Origin: Flavobacterium tagetis
GTDB lineage: Bacteria; Bacteroidota; Bacteroidia; Flavobacteriales; Flavobacteriaceae
DNA: 64,000 nt
Assembly (NCBI RefSeq): GCF_016735615.1
Contig: NZ_JAERSF010000001.1
Coordinates: 1,426,001 to 1,490,000, forward strand
Direction of reading: 5' to 3'
Part shown: positions 8,724 through 16,209 of the stretch, in pieces
Layout of the letters: every line of letters starts with the position of its first letter
Position numbering within the stretch: the stretch's first letter is position 1
Position numbers and translations under genes: made by a program
Notes under the pieces: generated by a model
What the model was told of the DNA's origin: nothing
What the model saw: only the letters and a program-made list of their open reading frames with translations
The model's database searches: none

Positions 8724-8777
8724 TTTACAGAAAACCTAAAACTGCGACTGTGACCGCGCACTTTCAACTAAAAACAC

Positions 8778-8785
8778 TAAATTTG
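8778..8785 (+). promoter_or_regulatory. -7 promoter element of pheS
   Basis: TAAATTTG fits TAnnTTTG and lies 22 nt before the pheS ATG, predicting a leader of roughly 16 nt. No clear -33 TTTG is seen. Confidence 0.5.
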
Positions 8786-8807
8786 TACTCTCAATTATCG
8801 AAGGAAA

Positions 8808-9827
8808 ATGATAGATAAGATAAAACAGCACATAGAGGAAGCTAAAGCCTTTAATGAGAAAAATAAAGAATCGTTAGAACAATTCCGTATTAAATATTTA
8901 GGTAGTAAAGGTTTATTGAAAGAACTTTTTAATGAGTTTAAGAATATTCCGGTTGACCAGAAAAAAGATTTCGGACAAGTAATTAATACTTTAAAAGCGG
9001 TTGCTGAAGAAAAAGTAAAGCAGATTCAGGAAGAGCTTGAAAGTAAAGAAGAGTCTAAAGGAATTTTTGGAGATTTAACACGTGCGGCAGAACCTGTAAT
9101 TATTGGTTCGCGCCACCCAATTTCTATCGTTAAGAATCAGATTATAGATATTTTTGCTAATATCGGATTCAATGTTTCTGAAGGACCAGAAATTGAAGAC
9201 GACTGGCATAATTTTACAGCATTGAACTTGCCAGAATACCATCCGGCGCGTGATATGCAGGATACGTTTTTCATTCAGACTAATCCTGATGTGTTGTTGC
9301 GTACGCATACATCATCTGTTCAGGTGCGTTATATGGAAAATCATAAACCGCCAATTCGTACCATTTCTCCAGGACGCGTTTTCCGTAATGAAGCTATTTC
9401 ATCTCGTTCGCACTGTATTTTCCATCAAGTGGAAGGATTATACATTGACAAAGATGTTTCTTTTGCTGATTTAAAACAGACATTATTGTATTTCACAAAA
9501 GAAATGTTCGGAAAATCTAAGATTCGTCTTCGTCCATCTTATTTCCCATTTACAGAGCCAAGTGCTGAAATTGATATTTATTGGGGATTAAAAACAGAAA
9601 CGGATTACCGTATCACAAAAGGAACTGGCTGGTTGGAAATTGGAGGTTGTGGAATGGTAGATCCAAACGTTTTGAAAAACTGTGATATCAACCCAGATGA
9701 ATACAACGGATTTGCTTTCGGAATGGGAGTAGAGCGTATTGCAATGCTTTTGTACCAAATTGGAGATATCCGTATGTTCTACGAAAATGATGTTCGTTTC
9801 TTAGAGCAGTTTAAAGCAAATATTTAA
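8808..9827 (+). CDS. pheS: phenylalanyl-tRNA synthetase alpha subunit
   Basis: A 339-residue catalytic subunit of PheRS, which charges tRNA-Phe in the cytosol as an alpha2-beta2 tetramer. The N-terminal ~90 residues form the charged coiled coil that contacts tRNA. The class II core follows: HPARDMQDTFF, motif 2 RTISPGRVFRNEA with HCIFHQVEGLYID, and motif 3 AFGMGVERIAMLLYQ near the C-terminus. Length and motifs are normal. The beta subunit gene (pheT) is not adjacent, which is common in Bacteroidota. It has a likely promoter directly upstream and a long hairpin downstream. Confidence 0.98.
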   Translation: MIDKIKQHIEEAKAFNEKNKESLEQFRIKYLGSKGLLKELFNEFKNIPVDQKKDFGQVINTLKAVAEEKVKQIQEELESKEESKGIFGDLTRAAEPVIIGSRHPISIVKNQIIDIFANIGFNVSEGPEIEDDWHNFTALNLPEYHPARDMQDTFFIQTNPDVLLRTHTSSVQVRYMENHKPPIRTISPGRVFRNEAISSRSHCIFHQVEGLYIDKDVSFADLKQTLLYFTKEMFGKSKIRLRPSYFPFTEPSAEIDIYWGLKTETDYRITKGTGWLEIGGCGMVDPNVLKNCDINPDEYNGFAFGMGVERIAMLLYQIGDIRMFYENDVRFLEQFKANI

Positions 9828-9845
9828 TTTAAGTCATAAAGTTGT

Positions 9846-9895
9846 AAAGTCGAAAGTCAAAAGTCTCAGAGTGATGGCTTTTGACTTTCGACTTT
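9846..9895. repeat. 18-bp inverted repeat after pheS
   Basis: Arms AAAGTCGAAAGTCAAAAG (9846-9863) and CTTTTGACTTTCGACTTT (9878-9895) are perfect, with a 14-nt loop. A further partial copy (CGACTTTAAAACTTTT) follows. It lies 18 nt after the pheS stop and may act as its terminator. Confidence 0.75.
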
Positions 9896-9918
9896 CGACT
9901 TTAAAACTTTTGACTCAT

Positions 9919-10326
9919 ATGAAAAAAGATATAATAATCCCGGAAGTCGAAAACGTATTTCTTGCGGCAGTGCAGGAATGGAGCGACGATTTTATGGAAA
10001 AAGTGTGGTACGCTTACTTGGTTAACGACAGTGATTTTAACTTAGATAGCGTAATGGTGGTTTCAAAAGCGTTTGGAACTATTGATGGAGAAATGAAGAA
10101 AACATCAATTCTGCGTCATGCATTTGTTGAGGTTCCTTCGGTTTCTGTTGTAAAGATAGAATTGGTAGAAAAGAGCCTTTTAGCACTAAATAATGAGTTT
10201 ATGGTAACTTTCTTCATCGGAAATACTTTGTACGATAAGAAGTTTATCTTTAAAGCCAATTCGCTTGACGAAAACAATACGGAAGAAGTGCCGATTTTGT
10301 TTGTTGAAGGTGTGATGGTGAAGTAG
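9919..10326 (+). CDS. conserved hypothetical protein downstream of pheS
   Basis: The frame is open from 9871, but the first 16 codons come from the palindrome after pheS; ATG 9919 (MKKDIIIPEVENVF) is the sensible start, giving 135 residues. It is soluble, mixed alpha/beta in pattern, and has no signal peptide or recognisable catalytic motif. The sequence EWSDDFMEKVWYAYLVN and a beta-rich C-terminus give no family I can name. A strong terminator follows, so it is either the last gene of the pheS transcript or a single gene. Confidence 0.65.
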   Translation: MKKDIIIPEVENVFLAAVQEWSDDFMEKVWYAYLVNDSDFNLDSVMVVSKAFGTIDGEMKKTSILRHAFVEVPSVSVVKIELVEKSLLALNNEFMVTFFIGNTLYDKKFIFKANSLDENNTEEVPILFVEGVMVK

Positions 10327-10387
10327 AGTTTTAAAGAGATAAGAAGCAAGAAGAAAAACTAAACTGAGATTTAATAGAATAAAGAAG

Positions 10388-10427
10388 AAAGAGCCAAGAC
10401 TGAAATTCAGTTTGGCTCTTTTTTTTT
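10388..10427. terminator. terminator between convergent genes
   Basis: Stem AAAGAGCCAA / TTGGCTCTTT (10388-10397 and 10412-10421) with an inner ACTGA/TCAGT extension, followed by a long T-run on the + strand. It separates the 9919 gene (+) from gpsA (-). Confidence 0.85.
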
Positions 10428-10477
10428 ATCTCAGTAAAGAAGTCTTGTTTCTTGCTTCTTGCATCTTTTAACTAAAT

Positions 10478-11473
10478 CTAATCCAAAGACTCAGTCAATT
10501 TCTTGAAAACCGTTTTGGCGTCTTTTCCTTCATATAAAACTGCGTAAACAGCGTCTATAATTGGCGTTTTTGCGCCGTAACCTTGATTTAGTTTATAAGC
10601 ACTTTTTGTTGCGTAATAACCTTCTGCAACCATGCTCATTTCCATCATCGCGCTTTTTACAGTATATCCTTTTCCGATCATATTTCCGAACATTCTATTT
10701 CTAGAGAAAACTGAATATCCTGTAACCAACAAATCGCCCAAATAAGCCGAATCGTTAATGTTACGTTTCATTTTATGCACTTTTCTGATGAATTTCTTCA
10801 TTTCGCGAATCGCATTACTCATTAAAACTGACTGGAAGTTGTCGCCATAACCTAAACCGTGGGCAATTCCGGCAGCAATAGAGTAAATGTTTTTCAGCAT
10901 CGCAGCATATTCAGTTCCGATAATGTCGTCTGAAATTTTGGCTTTGATATAATTTCCCGAAAGTGATTTTGCTACAGTACAAGCTTTTTCTGGGTCACCA
11001 CAGGCAATTGTTAGGTAAGAAAGTCTTTCTAAGGCAACTTCTTCAGCGTGACAAGGACCAGTAATAACTCCAATATTGTAATATGGAATGTCGTATTGAA
11101 TGTGGAAATGTTCACCGACAATTAAACTCGTTTCCGGAACAATACCTTTAATAGCAGAAAAAATGATTTTATTGGATAAAGAAACCGTCATATTTTTTAA
11201 CTCGGCATCTAAGAAGGCTGATGGAATAGCAAAAATAATGTAATCTGCATATTCAATCGCTTCGTTTATATTGCTTGTCAGTTTAAGTTTGTTAGTGTCA
11301 AATTCAACAGAACTTAAATAGTTGGGATTGTGTTTGTATTTCTGAAGATGTTCAATTGCAGACTCATTACGCATATACCACGCAATTTCCGAAAGATTCA
11401 CACATAGCATTTTGGCAATTGCCGTTGCCCAACTTCCTCCTCCAATTACTGCAAATTTTAACTTTTCGCTCAT
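10478..11473 (-). CDS. gpsA: glycerol-3-phosphate dehydrogenase [NAD(P)+]
   Basis: Reduces dihydroxyacetone phosphate to sn-glycerol-3-phosphate for phospholipid synthesis. The ATG at 11473 (MSEKLKFAVIGGGSW) is chosen over one seven codons upstream because it sits just before the nucleotide-binding strand and suits a promoter at 11492-11524. The protein has 331 residues with the GGGSWATAIAKM dinucleotide fold, GPCHAEEVALER in the middle, and the catalytic-lysine helix AAMLKNIYSIAAGIAHGLGYGDN. All family landmarks are present. Single-gene transcript on the minus strand. Confidence 0.96.
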   Translation of the reverse strand: MSEKLKFAVIGGGSWATAIAKMLCVNLSEIAWYMRNESAIEHLQKYKHNPNYLSSVEFDTNKLKLTSNINEAIEYADYIIFAIPSAFLDAELKNMTVSLSNKIIFSAIKGIVPETSLIVGEHFHIQYDIPYYNIGVITGPCHAEEVALERLSYLTIACGDPEKACTVAKSLSGNYIKAKISDDIIGTEYAAMLKNIYSIAAGIAHGLGYGDNFQSVLMSNAIREMKKFIRKVHKMKRNINDSAYLGDLLVTGYSVFSRNRMFGNMIGKGYTVKSAMMEMSMVAEGYYATKSAYKLNQGYGAKTPIIDAVYAVLYEGKDAKTVFKKLTESLD

Positions 11474-11491
11474 TATTTTATTAATTTGAAA

Positions 11492-11524
11492 CAAAAGTAC
11501 TTAATAATGTGCTAATAAAGCAAA
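11492..11524 (-). promoter_or_regulatory. gpsA promoter
   Basis: On the minus strand TTTG (11521-11524), a 21-nt spacer and TACTTTTG (11492-11499) match the Bacteroidota -33/-7 pattern TTTG-N19-21-TAnnTTTG. The predicted leader to the gpsA ATG is about 12 nt. Confidence 0.7.
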
Positions 11525-11706
11525 ATCTGCTTTAAGAAATTTGGCAAACCCCTTTAATTGCAATGACTTTCAAGATGTTTAAGAGAAAAATATTTTTTAA
11601 TCAACCAACAATAAAATTATATGAGGTACCGTTATAACAATTTATAAATTAGAATTTTAATGAATTTAAAAAAAATTGAGTTAGTTAGTTTTGTTTTAGT
11701 ATTTTG

Positions 11707-11741
11707 AAAAGGCGTTCCTAAACTTGTTAAGAACGCCTTTT
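11707..11741. terminator. terminator of the alcohol dehydrogenase gene
   Basis: Stem AAAAGGCGTTC / GAACGCCTTTT (11707-11717 and 11731-11741). The rest of the 353-nt gap between gpsA and the dehydrogenase holds the gpsA promoter, about 180 nt of AT-rich sequence with no feature I can support, and the repeat at 11762-11804. Confidence 0.75.
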
Positions 11742-11761
11742 TTATTAAATTCCAAATAAAG

Positions 11762-11804
11762 AAATTCCAAATTCCAAAATTAAGCTTATTGGAATTTGGA
11801 ATTT
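11762..11804. repeat. ATTCCAAATTCC inverted repeat
   Basis: Perfect 16-bp arms AAATTCCAAATTCCAA (11762-11777) and its complement (11789-11804). The same 16-mer recurs at 55297-55312 and 55337-55352, and a one-base variant forms the terminator at 50651-50690. Confidence 0.8.
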
Positions 11805-11826
11805 TTTAAAATTTGGAATTTATACT

Positions 11827-12984
11827 TTAGTAACTAAGCTCAACAATTGATTTTACTTTGTCTAAAGTTACTAATTGGTTTTCGCCTAAACCTTTCCAGC
11901 CTCTTTCATCAAAACGTTTTACGATAAAATCTGCTGTGTTAGAATAGTCTTCTATGTATTGAGAAAGTTTAGTGTCCATTCCCATTGTATGGAAAAACTC
12001 CACTGTTTTGTTGATGGCTTCTTTTGCTACTTCTTCATCAGAACCTGTTAAGTTGAAGATGCGTCTTCCGTATTGCGCTAATTTTGCTTTTTTAGTTTCG
12101 AACATTACTTTATATAAATTCGGACCAATAACAGCCAAAGTTCTCGCGTGATCAATTTCAAAAAGCGCTGTCAATTCGTGACCAATCATATGTGTAGCCC
12201 AGTCGCTTGGAACACCTTTTTGGATTAATCCGTTCAAAGCCATTGTACAGCTCCACATAAAATTGGAAGCCAAAGTATAATCTGTAGGGTTTTGTACAAC
12301 GCCAGGACCAACTTCGATTAGTGTCTGTAAAATTCCTTCGGCAATTCTATCTTGAAGAAAAGCATCGGTTGGATACGTTAAATATTGCTCCATAACGTGT
12401 GTGTAAGCGTCTACAACACCATTTTCTATTTGTCTTTTTGGTAAAGAAGAAATTACAGTTGGGTCACAAATAGAGAATTTTGGAAACAAAGCACTTCCGC
12501 CAGAAGATAATTTTTCCTGAGTTGCTTCAATCGTTACCACGTATCCTGAGTTCATTTCGCTTCCTGTTGCTGGTAGTGTTAAAACAGTTCCAAACGGCAT
12601 TGCATTTTCTTTAATTAAAATTCTTTTTTGAAGAATGTCAATCGGATTTCCTTCAAAATGAACAGCGCCCGAAATAAATTTCACGCCGTCAATTACAGAT
12701 CCGCCACCAACAGCCAGAATAAAATCGATTTTTTCTGCTTTTATAACATCAACGGCTTTCATTAAAGTTTCAAATCTCGGATTTGGTTCGATTCCGCCAA
12801 ATTCTACAATTTCAAAACCTTTTAGATTGTTGATTACTTGATCGTAAATTCCATTTTTGAAAATACTTCCACCACCATAAGCCAAAAGGATTTTTGCATC
12901 TTTTGGCACTAAAGTAGAAAGTTTTTCAATTTGCCCTTTTCCGAAGACTAAATTCGTCGGATTGTATAATTCAAAGTTTAGCAT
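11827..12984 (-). CDS. iron-containing alcohol dehydrogenase (YqhD/BdhA type)
   Basis: A 385-residue group III alcohol dehydrogenase, expected to reduce aldehydes with NADPH or NADH in the cytosol. The N-terminal Rossmann-like part has YGGGSIFKNG and GGGSVIDGVKF, the family's cofactor motifs. The metal-site helix is WATHMIGHELTALFEIDHART, with the conserved His residues at the usual spacing. The length matches YqhD-like enzymes. It is transcribed alone, with a terminator downstream at 11707-11741. The exact substrate is unknown; YqhD enzymes scavenge short aldehydes from lipid peroxidation, which may fit the DJ-1-family gene upstream. Confidence 0.9.
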   Translation of the reverse strand: MLNFELYNPTNLVFGKGQIEKLSTLVPKDAKILLAYGGGSIFKNGIYDQVINNLKGFEIVEFGGIEPNPRFETLMKAVDVIKAEKIDFILAVGGGSVIDGVKFISGAVHFEGNPIDILQKRILIKENAMPFGTVLTLPATGSEMNSGYVVTIEATQEKLSSGGSALFPKFSICDPTVISSLPKRQIENGVVDAYTHVMEQYLTYPTDAFLQDRIAEGILQTLIEVGPGVVQNPTDYTLASNFMWSCTMALNGLIQKGVPSDWATHMIGHELTALFEIDHARTLAVIGPNLYKVMFETKKAKLAQYGRRIFNLTGSDEEVAKEAINKTVEFFHTMGMDTKLSQYIEDYSNTADFIVKRFDERGWKGLGENQLVTLDKVKSIVELSY

Positions 12985-13112
12985 TTTTTTAGAGTTTCTA
13001 AGATGCTAATAAACTAATAAACTAAGTTTTTTAGCATCTGGTTAATTTTATTATTTTAATTTTTGATAAAAATCTAATCTGCTAAAAGAAAACTTAGTCT
13101 CTTAGCAACTCA

Positions 13113-13132
13113 GTCCCGATAGCTATCGGGAC
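13113..13132. repeat. 20-bp perfect palindrome
   Basis: GTCCCGATAGCTATCGGGAC is a perfect palindrome placed 9 nt after the DJ-1/PfpI gene's stop on that gene's strand. It is likely an intergenic repeat doubling as a transcript end. Confidence 0.7.
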
Positions 13133-13140
13133 GGCATCTT

Positions 13141-13902
13141 TTAATTCAATTCTTGTAACAATTTTGCAGCTACCAATTTAGACGATGCAGGATTTTGACC
13201 TGTAATTAAAAGTCCGTCTGCTACTGCGTATGGTTGCCAGTTTTCTCCTTTAGAAAAGATTGCTCCGTTTGATGCTAAGGCATCTTCCAATAAAAACGGA
13301 ACTACTTTAGTTAAACCAACCGCTTCTTCTTCAGCATTTGTAAATCCAGTTACTTTTTTGCCTTTTACTAAATATTCGCCATTTACTTTTACATTTTTCA
13401 AAACTGCAGGCGCGTGACATACAAATGCTACTGGTTTATTGTGCGTGTAAAAAGATTCAATTAAAGCGATTGAATTATGATCTTGTACCAAATCCCAAAG
13501 CGGACCGTGGCCTCCTGGATAAAATACAGCATCGTAATCTTTTTGGTTAACTGTCGAAAGTTTTAAAGTGTTTTTTAGTTTTTCCTGTAAAACCTTATCA
13601 GCGTCAAAACGTTTTGTGTCTTCAGTTGCCGAAGCTGGATCGGCACTTTTTGGATCAATCGGCGGCTGGCCTCCAAGCGGAGACGCAATTGTGATTTCTA
13701 CTCCTTGATCTAATAATTCATAATATGGTGCAGCAAATTCTTCTGACCAGAATCCTGTTTTTTCTCCTGTATTGCCCAGTTTGTCATTGGTGGTTACAAC
13801 AAATAATACCTTTTTCATACTCTTCTTGTTTGATTTTTGAGCCTCAGCTGAAATGCTTACAGCTGTAAATGCAGTTATTGCGAATAGTGCTATTTTCTTC
13901 AT
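13141..13902 (-). CDS. exported DJ-1/PfpI family protein
   Basis: A 253-residue protein with an N-terminal signal peptide (MKKIALFAITAFTAVSISAEAQ), unusual for a family that is mostly cytosolic. The DJ-1/PfpI core carries the nucleophile elbow AFVCHAPAVL (Cys162, with His next to it) and the oxyanion motif YPGGHGPLWDL. An acidic residue upstream (EEFAAPYYEL) completes the usual Glu-Cys-His set of Hsp31/HchA-like glyoxalase III or deglycase enzymes. It is divergent from a LysR regulator across an 85-bp gap, the classic layout for a regulator and its target. A -7-like TAAATTTG lies 16-23 nt before its start. Function is inferred as protection from reactive carbonyls. Confidence 0.85.
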   Translation of the reverse strand: MKKIALFAITAFTAVSISAEAQKSNKKSMKKVLFVVTTNDKLGNTGEKTGFWSEEFAAPYYELLDQGVEITIASPLGGQPPIDPKSADPASATEDTKRFDADKVLQEKLKNTLKLSTVNQKDYDAVFYPGGHGPLWDLVQDHNSIALIESFYTHNKPVAFVCHAPAVLKNVKVNGEYLVKGKKVTGFTNAEEEAVGLTKVVPFLLEDALASNGAIFSKGENWQPYAVADGLLITGQNPASSKLVAAKLLQELN

Positions 13903-13987
13903 AATATTAAATTTCGAACAAATTTACGGCGAATGTGATATCAGTAAAAATAAAATAAACTATGTTTGTTATAAATAAATTTATGTC

Positions 13988-14893
13988 ATGGTAAATCTAG
14001 AATGGTACAGAACTTTTAAGGCAGTTTACAAAAACGGTAATTTTTCAGTGGCTGCGAAGGAATTATTTATGAGTCAGCCTGCGGTTAGTCAGCAGATTTC
14101 AATGCTTGAGGCGCACGTCGGAAATAAATTATTTAACCGGAAATCAAAAGGTGTTGAACCAACCGAATACGCTAAGTTACTGAATAATTTGATTATAGAC
14201 GCTCTTGACAGGCTCGAAAGTGTCGAAACCAGTTTCAGGGCTAAAGCAGAAGATGCTAATCGATTAATTTCTGTTGGAATCTCGAAACATCTTTTTGACT
14301 GTGTTGGCAATCTTTTAATTTCAAAGTTTGATTTAATTGATTTTACTTTTGCAGAAAACGACGAACTTTTTGCCTTAGTTGATGCTAAAAAACTTGACTT
14401 TGCCATTACAACCAAAAGATTTGACACTTTTGATACGACTTATGAAATTGTTGGAAAAATCAAACTGATTTTAGTTGCTCCAATAAGTTTAGATATAACA
14501 GAGTTTCGTCAGAAATTAAAATCAGATAATTTTACTGAAATTGAACAATGGCTGAATGCACAAAAATGGTACAGCCATGATGCGAGAATTCCGCATATAA
14601 AATTATTCTGGTTGCATGCTTTTAATAAAAAAAGGCCATCGATGGTACCTAATTACATTATACCTTCAGAATCTGAAATGCTTAGACTTCTGGCAAAAAA
14701 CGAAGGAATCGCGGCAACTTGGAATTGCAATGCAAGACATTACATTAAAGAAAATAAACTGCAGTTAGTTTGGAATAGCTTTCATGTTCCAGAAGAGTTT
14801 GTGTATTTATTGGCGCCAAAAAACAATAATGTAAAGTCGTTTTTTGATATTATTGAGAAGGAATTAAAGTTGTTTTTTGGTAATAGATTATGA
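13988..14893 (+). CDS. LysR family transcriptional regulator
   Basis: A 301-residue LysR-type regulator. Residues 1-60 form the winged helix-turn-helix (FKAVYKNGNFSVAAKELFMSQPAVSQQISMLE) and the rest is a periplasmic-binding-like effector domain. It starts 85 bp from the divergent DJ-1/PfpI gene, so it probably binds the shared gap and controls that gene. The effector domain gives no clue to the ligand. It reads as a complete gene with normal length. Confidence 0.92.
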   Translation: MVNLEWYRTFKAVYKNGNFSVAAKELFMSQPAVSQQISMLEAHVGNKLFNRKSKGVEPTEYAKLLNNLIIDALDRLESVETSFRAKAEDANRLISVGISKHLFDCVGNLLISKFDLIDFTFAENDELFALVDAKKLDFAITTKRFDTFDTTYEIVGKIKLILVAPISLDITEFRQKLKSDNFTEIEQWLNAQKWYSHDARIPHIKLFWLHAFNKKRPSMVPNYIIPSESEMLRLLAKNEGIAATWNCNARHYIKENKLQLVWNSFHVPEEFVYLLAPKNNNVKSFFDIIEKELKLFFGNRL

Positions 14894-14963
14894 TTTCGAT
14901 CATTTGTTCTTATAGCATAAAAGAGTAATTTTGATATATATAAACCACTAAAAATTTCCGATT

Positions 14964-15332
14964 ATGAAAAAGATTATGCCTGTTTTGATGTTTCCTTTGC
15001 TGTTTTTTGTAATTATTTCTTGCAGTAAAAGTGATGATGAAGCAATTGTAGATTGTTTTGGAGACTCGATATTAACGGAATTAAAGCACTCGGCAGATGG
15101 AACAAATTCGAAAATAATTAATTACTCCATACAATACAGTGGAAGCAATACAGTATCTTCTGTAAAATGGACTTTTGGCGATGGAAAAACAGAAACCATA
15201 AATACTTCGACCGGAGCTATATCGCATACTTATAGTACCGCAGGAACTTTTGAAGTAAAAGCTGATGTAACGCTAAAAAAAGACGGTGGAAGTTGTACTG
15301 TTAGCCCAAAGAAAAGTGTAACGGTCAACTAA
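14964..15332 (+). CDS. small PKD-domain lipoprotein
   Basis: A 122-residue lipoprotein. The signal peptide ends in lipobox VIISC (Cys20), and the following SKSDDE resembles the surface-export signal of Bacteroidota lipoproteins. The remainder is a single PKD-like beta-sandwich with the hallmark VKWTFGDGKTE and SHTYSTAGTFEVKA. Two further Cys residues (in VDCFGD and GSCTV) could form a disulphide. PKD domains are structural and bind sugars or proteins. No enzyme partner is adjacent, and a strong hairpin follows 21 nt after the stop. Confidence 0.8.
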   Translation: MKKIMPVLMFPLLFFVIISCSKSDDEAIVDCFGDSILTELKHSADGTNSKIINYSIQYSGSNTVSSVKWTFGDGKTETINTSTGAISHTYSTAGTFEVKADVTLKKDGGSCTVSPKKSVTVN

Positions 15333-15353
15333 AATACCGCTTGTAAAAATAGT

Positions 15354-15412
15354 AATGAGGGCCAACTTTGTAATTTATTGCGCAAGCATAGATTACAAAG
15401 TTGGTCCTCATT
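15354..15412. repeat. 21-bp hairpin upstream of the NUDIX regulator
   Basis: Arms 15354-15374 (AATGAGGGCCAACTTTGTAA then T) and 15392-15412 pair over all 21 positions with one G-T wobble. The loop contains the palindrome TTGCGCAA (15378-15385). No T-run follows on the + strand. It ends 4 nt before a -7 element, so it could be an operator region for the regulator as well as an end for the PKD gene. Confidence 0.7.
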
Positions 15413-15415
15413 CGT

Positions 15416-15423
15416 TATATTTG
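15416..15423 (+). promoter_or_regulatory. -7 promoter element of the NUDIX regulator gene
   Basis: TATATTTG matches TAnnTTTG and lies 20 nt upstream of the ATG at 15443. The expected -33 region falls inside the 15354-15412 hairpin, with no clear TTTG. Confidence 0.5.
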
Positions 15424-15442
15424 TTTGATAGGATTAAGGATT

Positions 15443-16135
15443 ATGGAAAAATTACAAAATATTAGAATTGCTGTAGATGCGATTGTTTTTGGATACAAGA
15501 ACAATGATTTATATGCACTATTGATTGAGCAGAAATTTGGTTCGGCAGATAAATATTGGGCATTGCCTGGTGGTTTGGTTCAAAATGATGAATCTTTAAG
15601 TGACGCTGTCATTCGCGAATTGCATGAAGAAACAAATGTCCAGCTTAATTTTATGGAGCAATTATACACTTTTGGAGATGATATCCATAGAGATTCAAGA
15701 AACCGTGTGATTTCTGTTGCCTATTATGCTTTGGTAGATGCTTCGAATTTGGAGATTAAAGCAGATACAGATGCAGAAAGAGTGCAATGGTTTAAAATAG
15801 ATGAAATTCCGCCTTTGGCATTCGATCATAATTTGATTTTAAAGAAAGGAATAGAAAGGCTTAAAGCCAAACTGACGTATGAACCAATTGGTTTCGATTT
15901 ACTTCCAGAAGAATTCTTATTTTCAGATCTTGAAAACCTTTATTGTACCATTTTAGAAAAAGAAATTGACCGTCGAAATTTCAGAAAAAAAATACTGAGT
16001 TACGGTATTTTGGAAGAAACTGAAAAATTCTCACCAATTAAAACAGGTCGTCCAGCAAAACTTTTCAAGTTCAATAACCTGAAATATAATGAGTTAATTA
16101 AAAACGGCTTTCACTTCGAAATAAAGTTTGCGTAA
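15443..16135 (+). CDS. NrtR-like NUDIX-domain transcriptional regulator
   Basis: ATG 15443 (MEKLQNIRIAVDAIVFGY) is preferred to starts in the preceding hairpin, giving 230 residues. Residues about 5-140 are a NUDIX fold; the box spans Gly44 to Val66 with REL-HEE intact but the usual late Gly replaced by Asn65. Residues about 150-230 form a winged helix (ILEETEKFSPIKTGRPAKLFKF). This is the layout of NrtR, the NUDIX-derived repressor of NAD genes that is released by ADP-ribose; related Bacteroidota proteins regulate sugar genes. Here the next nine genes are NAD/ADP-ribose enzymes, so the NrtR assignment is well supported by context. The likely binding site is the palindrome at 16179-16199. Ligand identity is inferred. 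Confidence 0.88.
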   Translation: MEKLQNIRIAVDAIVFGYKNNDLYALLIEQKFGSADKYWALPGGLVQNDESLSDAVIRELHEETNVQLNFMEQLYTFGDDIHRDSRNRVISVAYYALVDASNLEIKADTDAERVQWFKIDEIPPLAFDHNLILKKGIERLKAKLTYEPIGFDLLPEEFLFSDLENLYCTILEKEIDRRNFRKKILSYGILEETEKFSPIKTGRPAKLFKFNNLKYNELIKNGFHFEIKFA

Positions 16136-16152
16136 TTTTTACACAAAATAAA

Positions 16153-16199
16153 TTGTTTATTCAAAATTAAATTCTACATTTGCGTATAATTAACGCAAA
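16153..16199 (+). promoter_or_regulatory. operon promoter with overlapping palindromic operator
   Basis: TTG (16153-16155), 19 nt and TACATTTG (16175-16182) form a -33/-7 promoter. The palindrome TTTGCGT-N7-ACGCAAA (16179-16199) starts inside the -7 box and covers the predicted start site near 16189. It ends 10 nt before the first enzyme gene. A repressor bound here would block RNA polymerase; the NUDIX regulator encoded immediately upstream is the natural candidate. Confidence 0.75.
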
Positions 16200-16209
16200 C
16201 TAAAAAACT

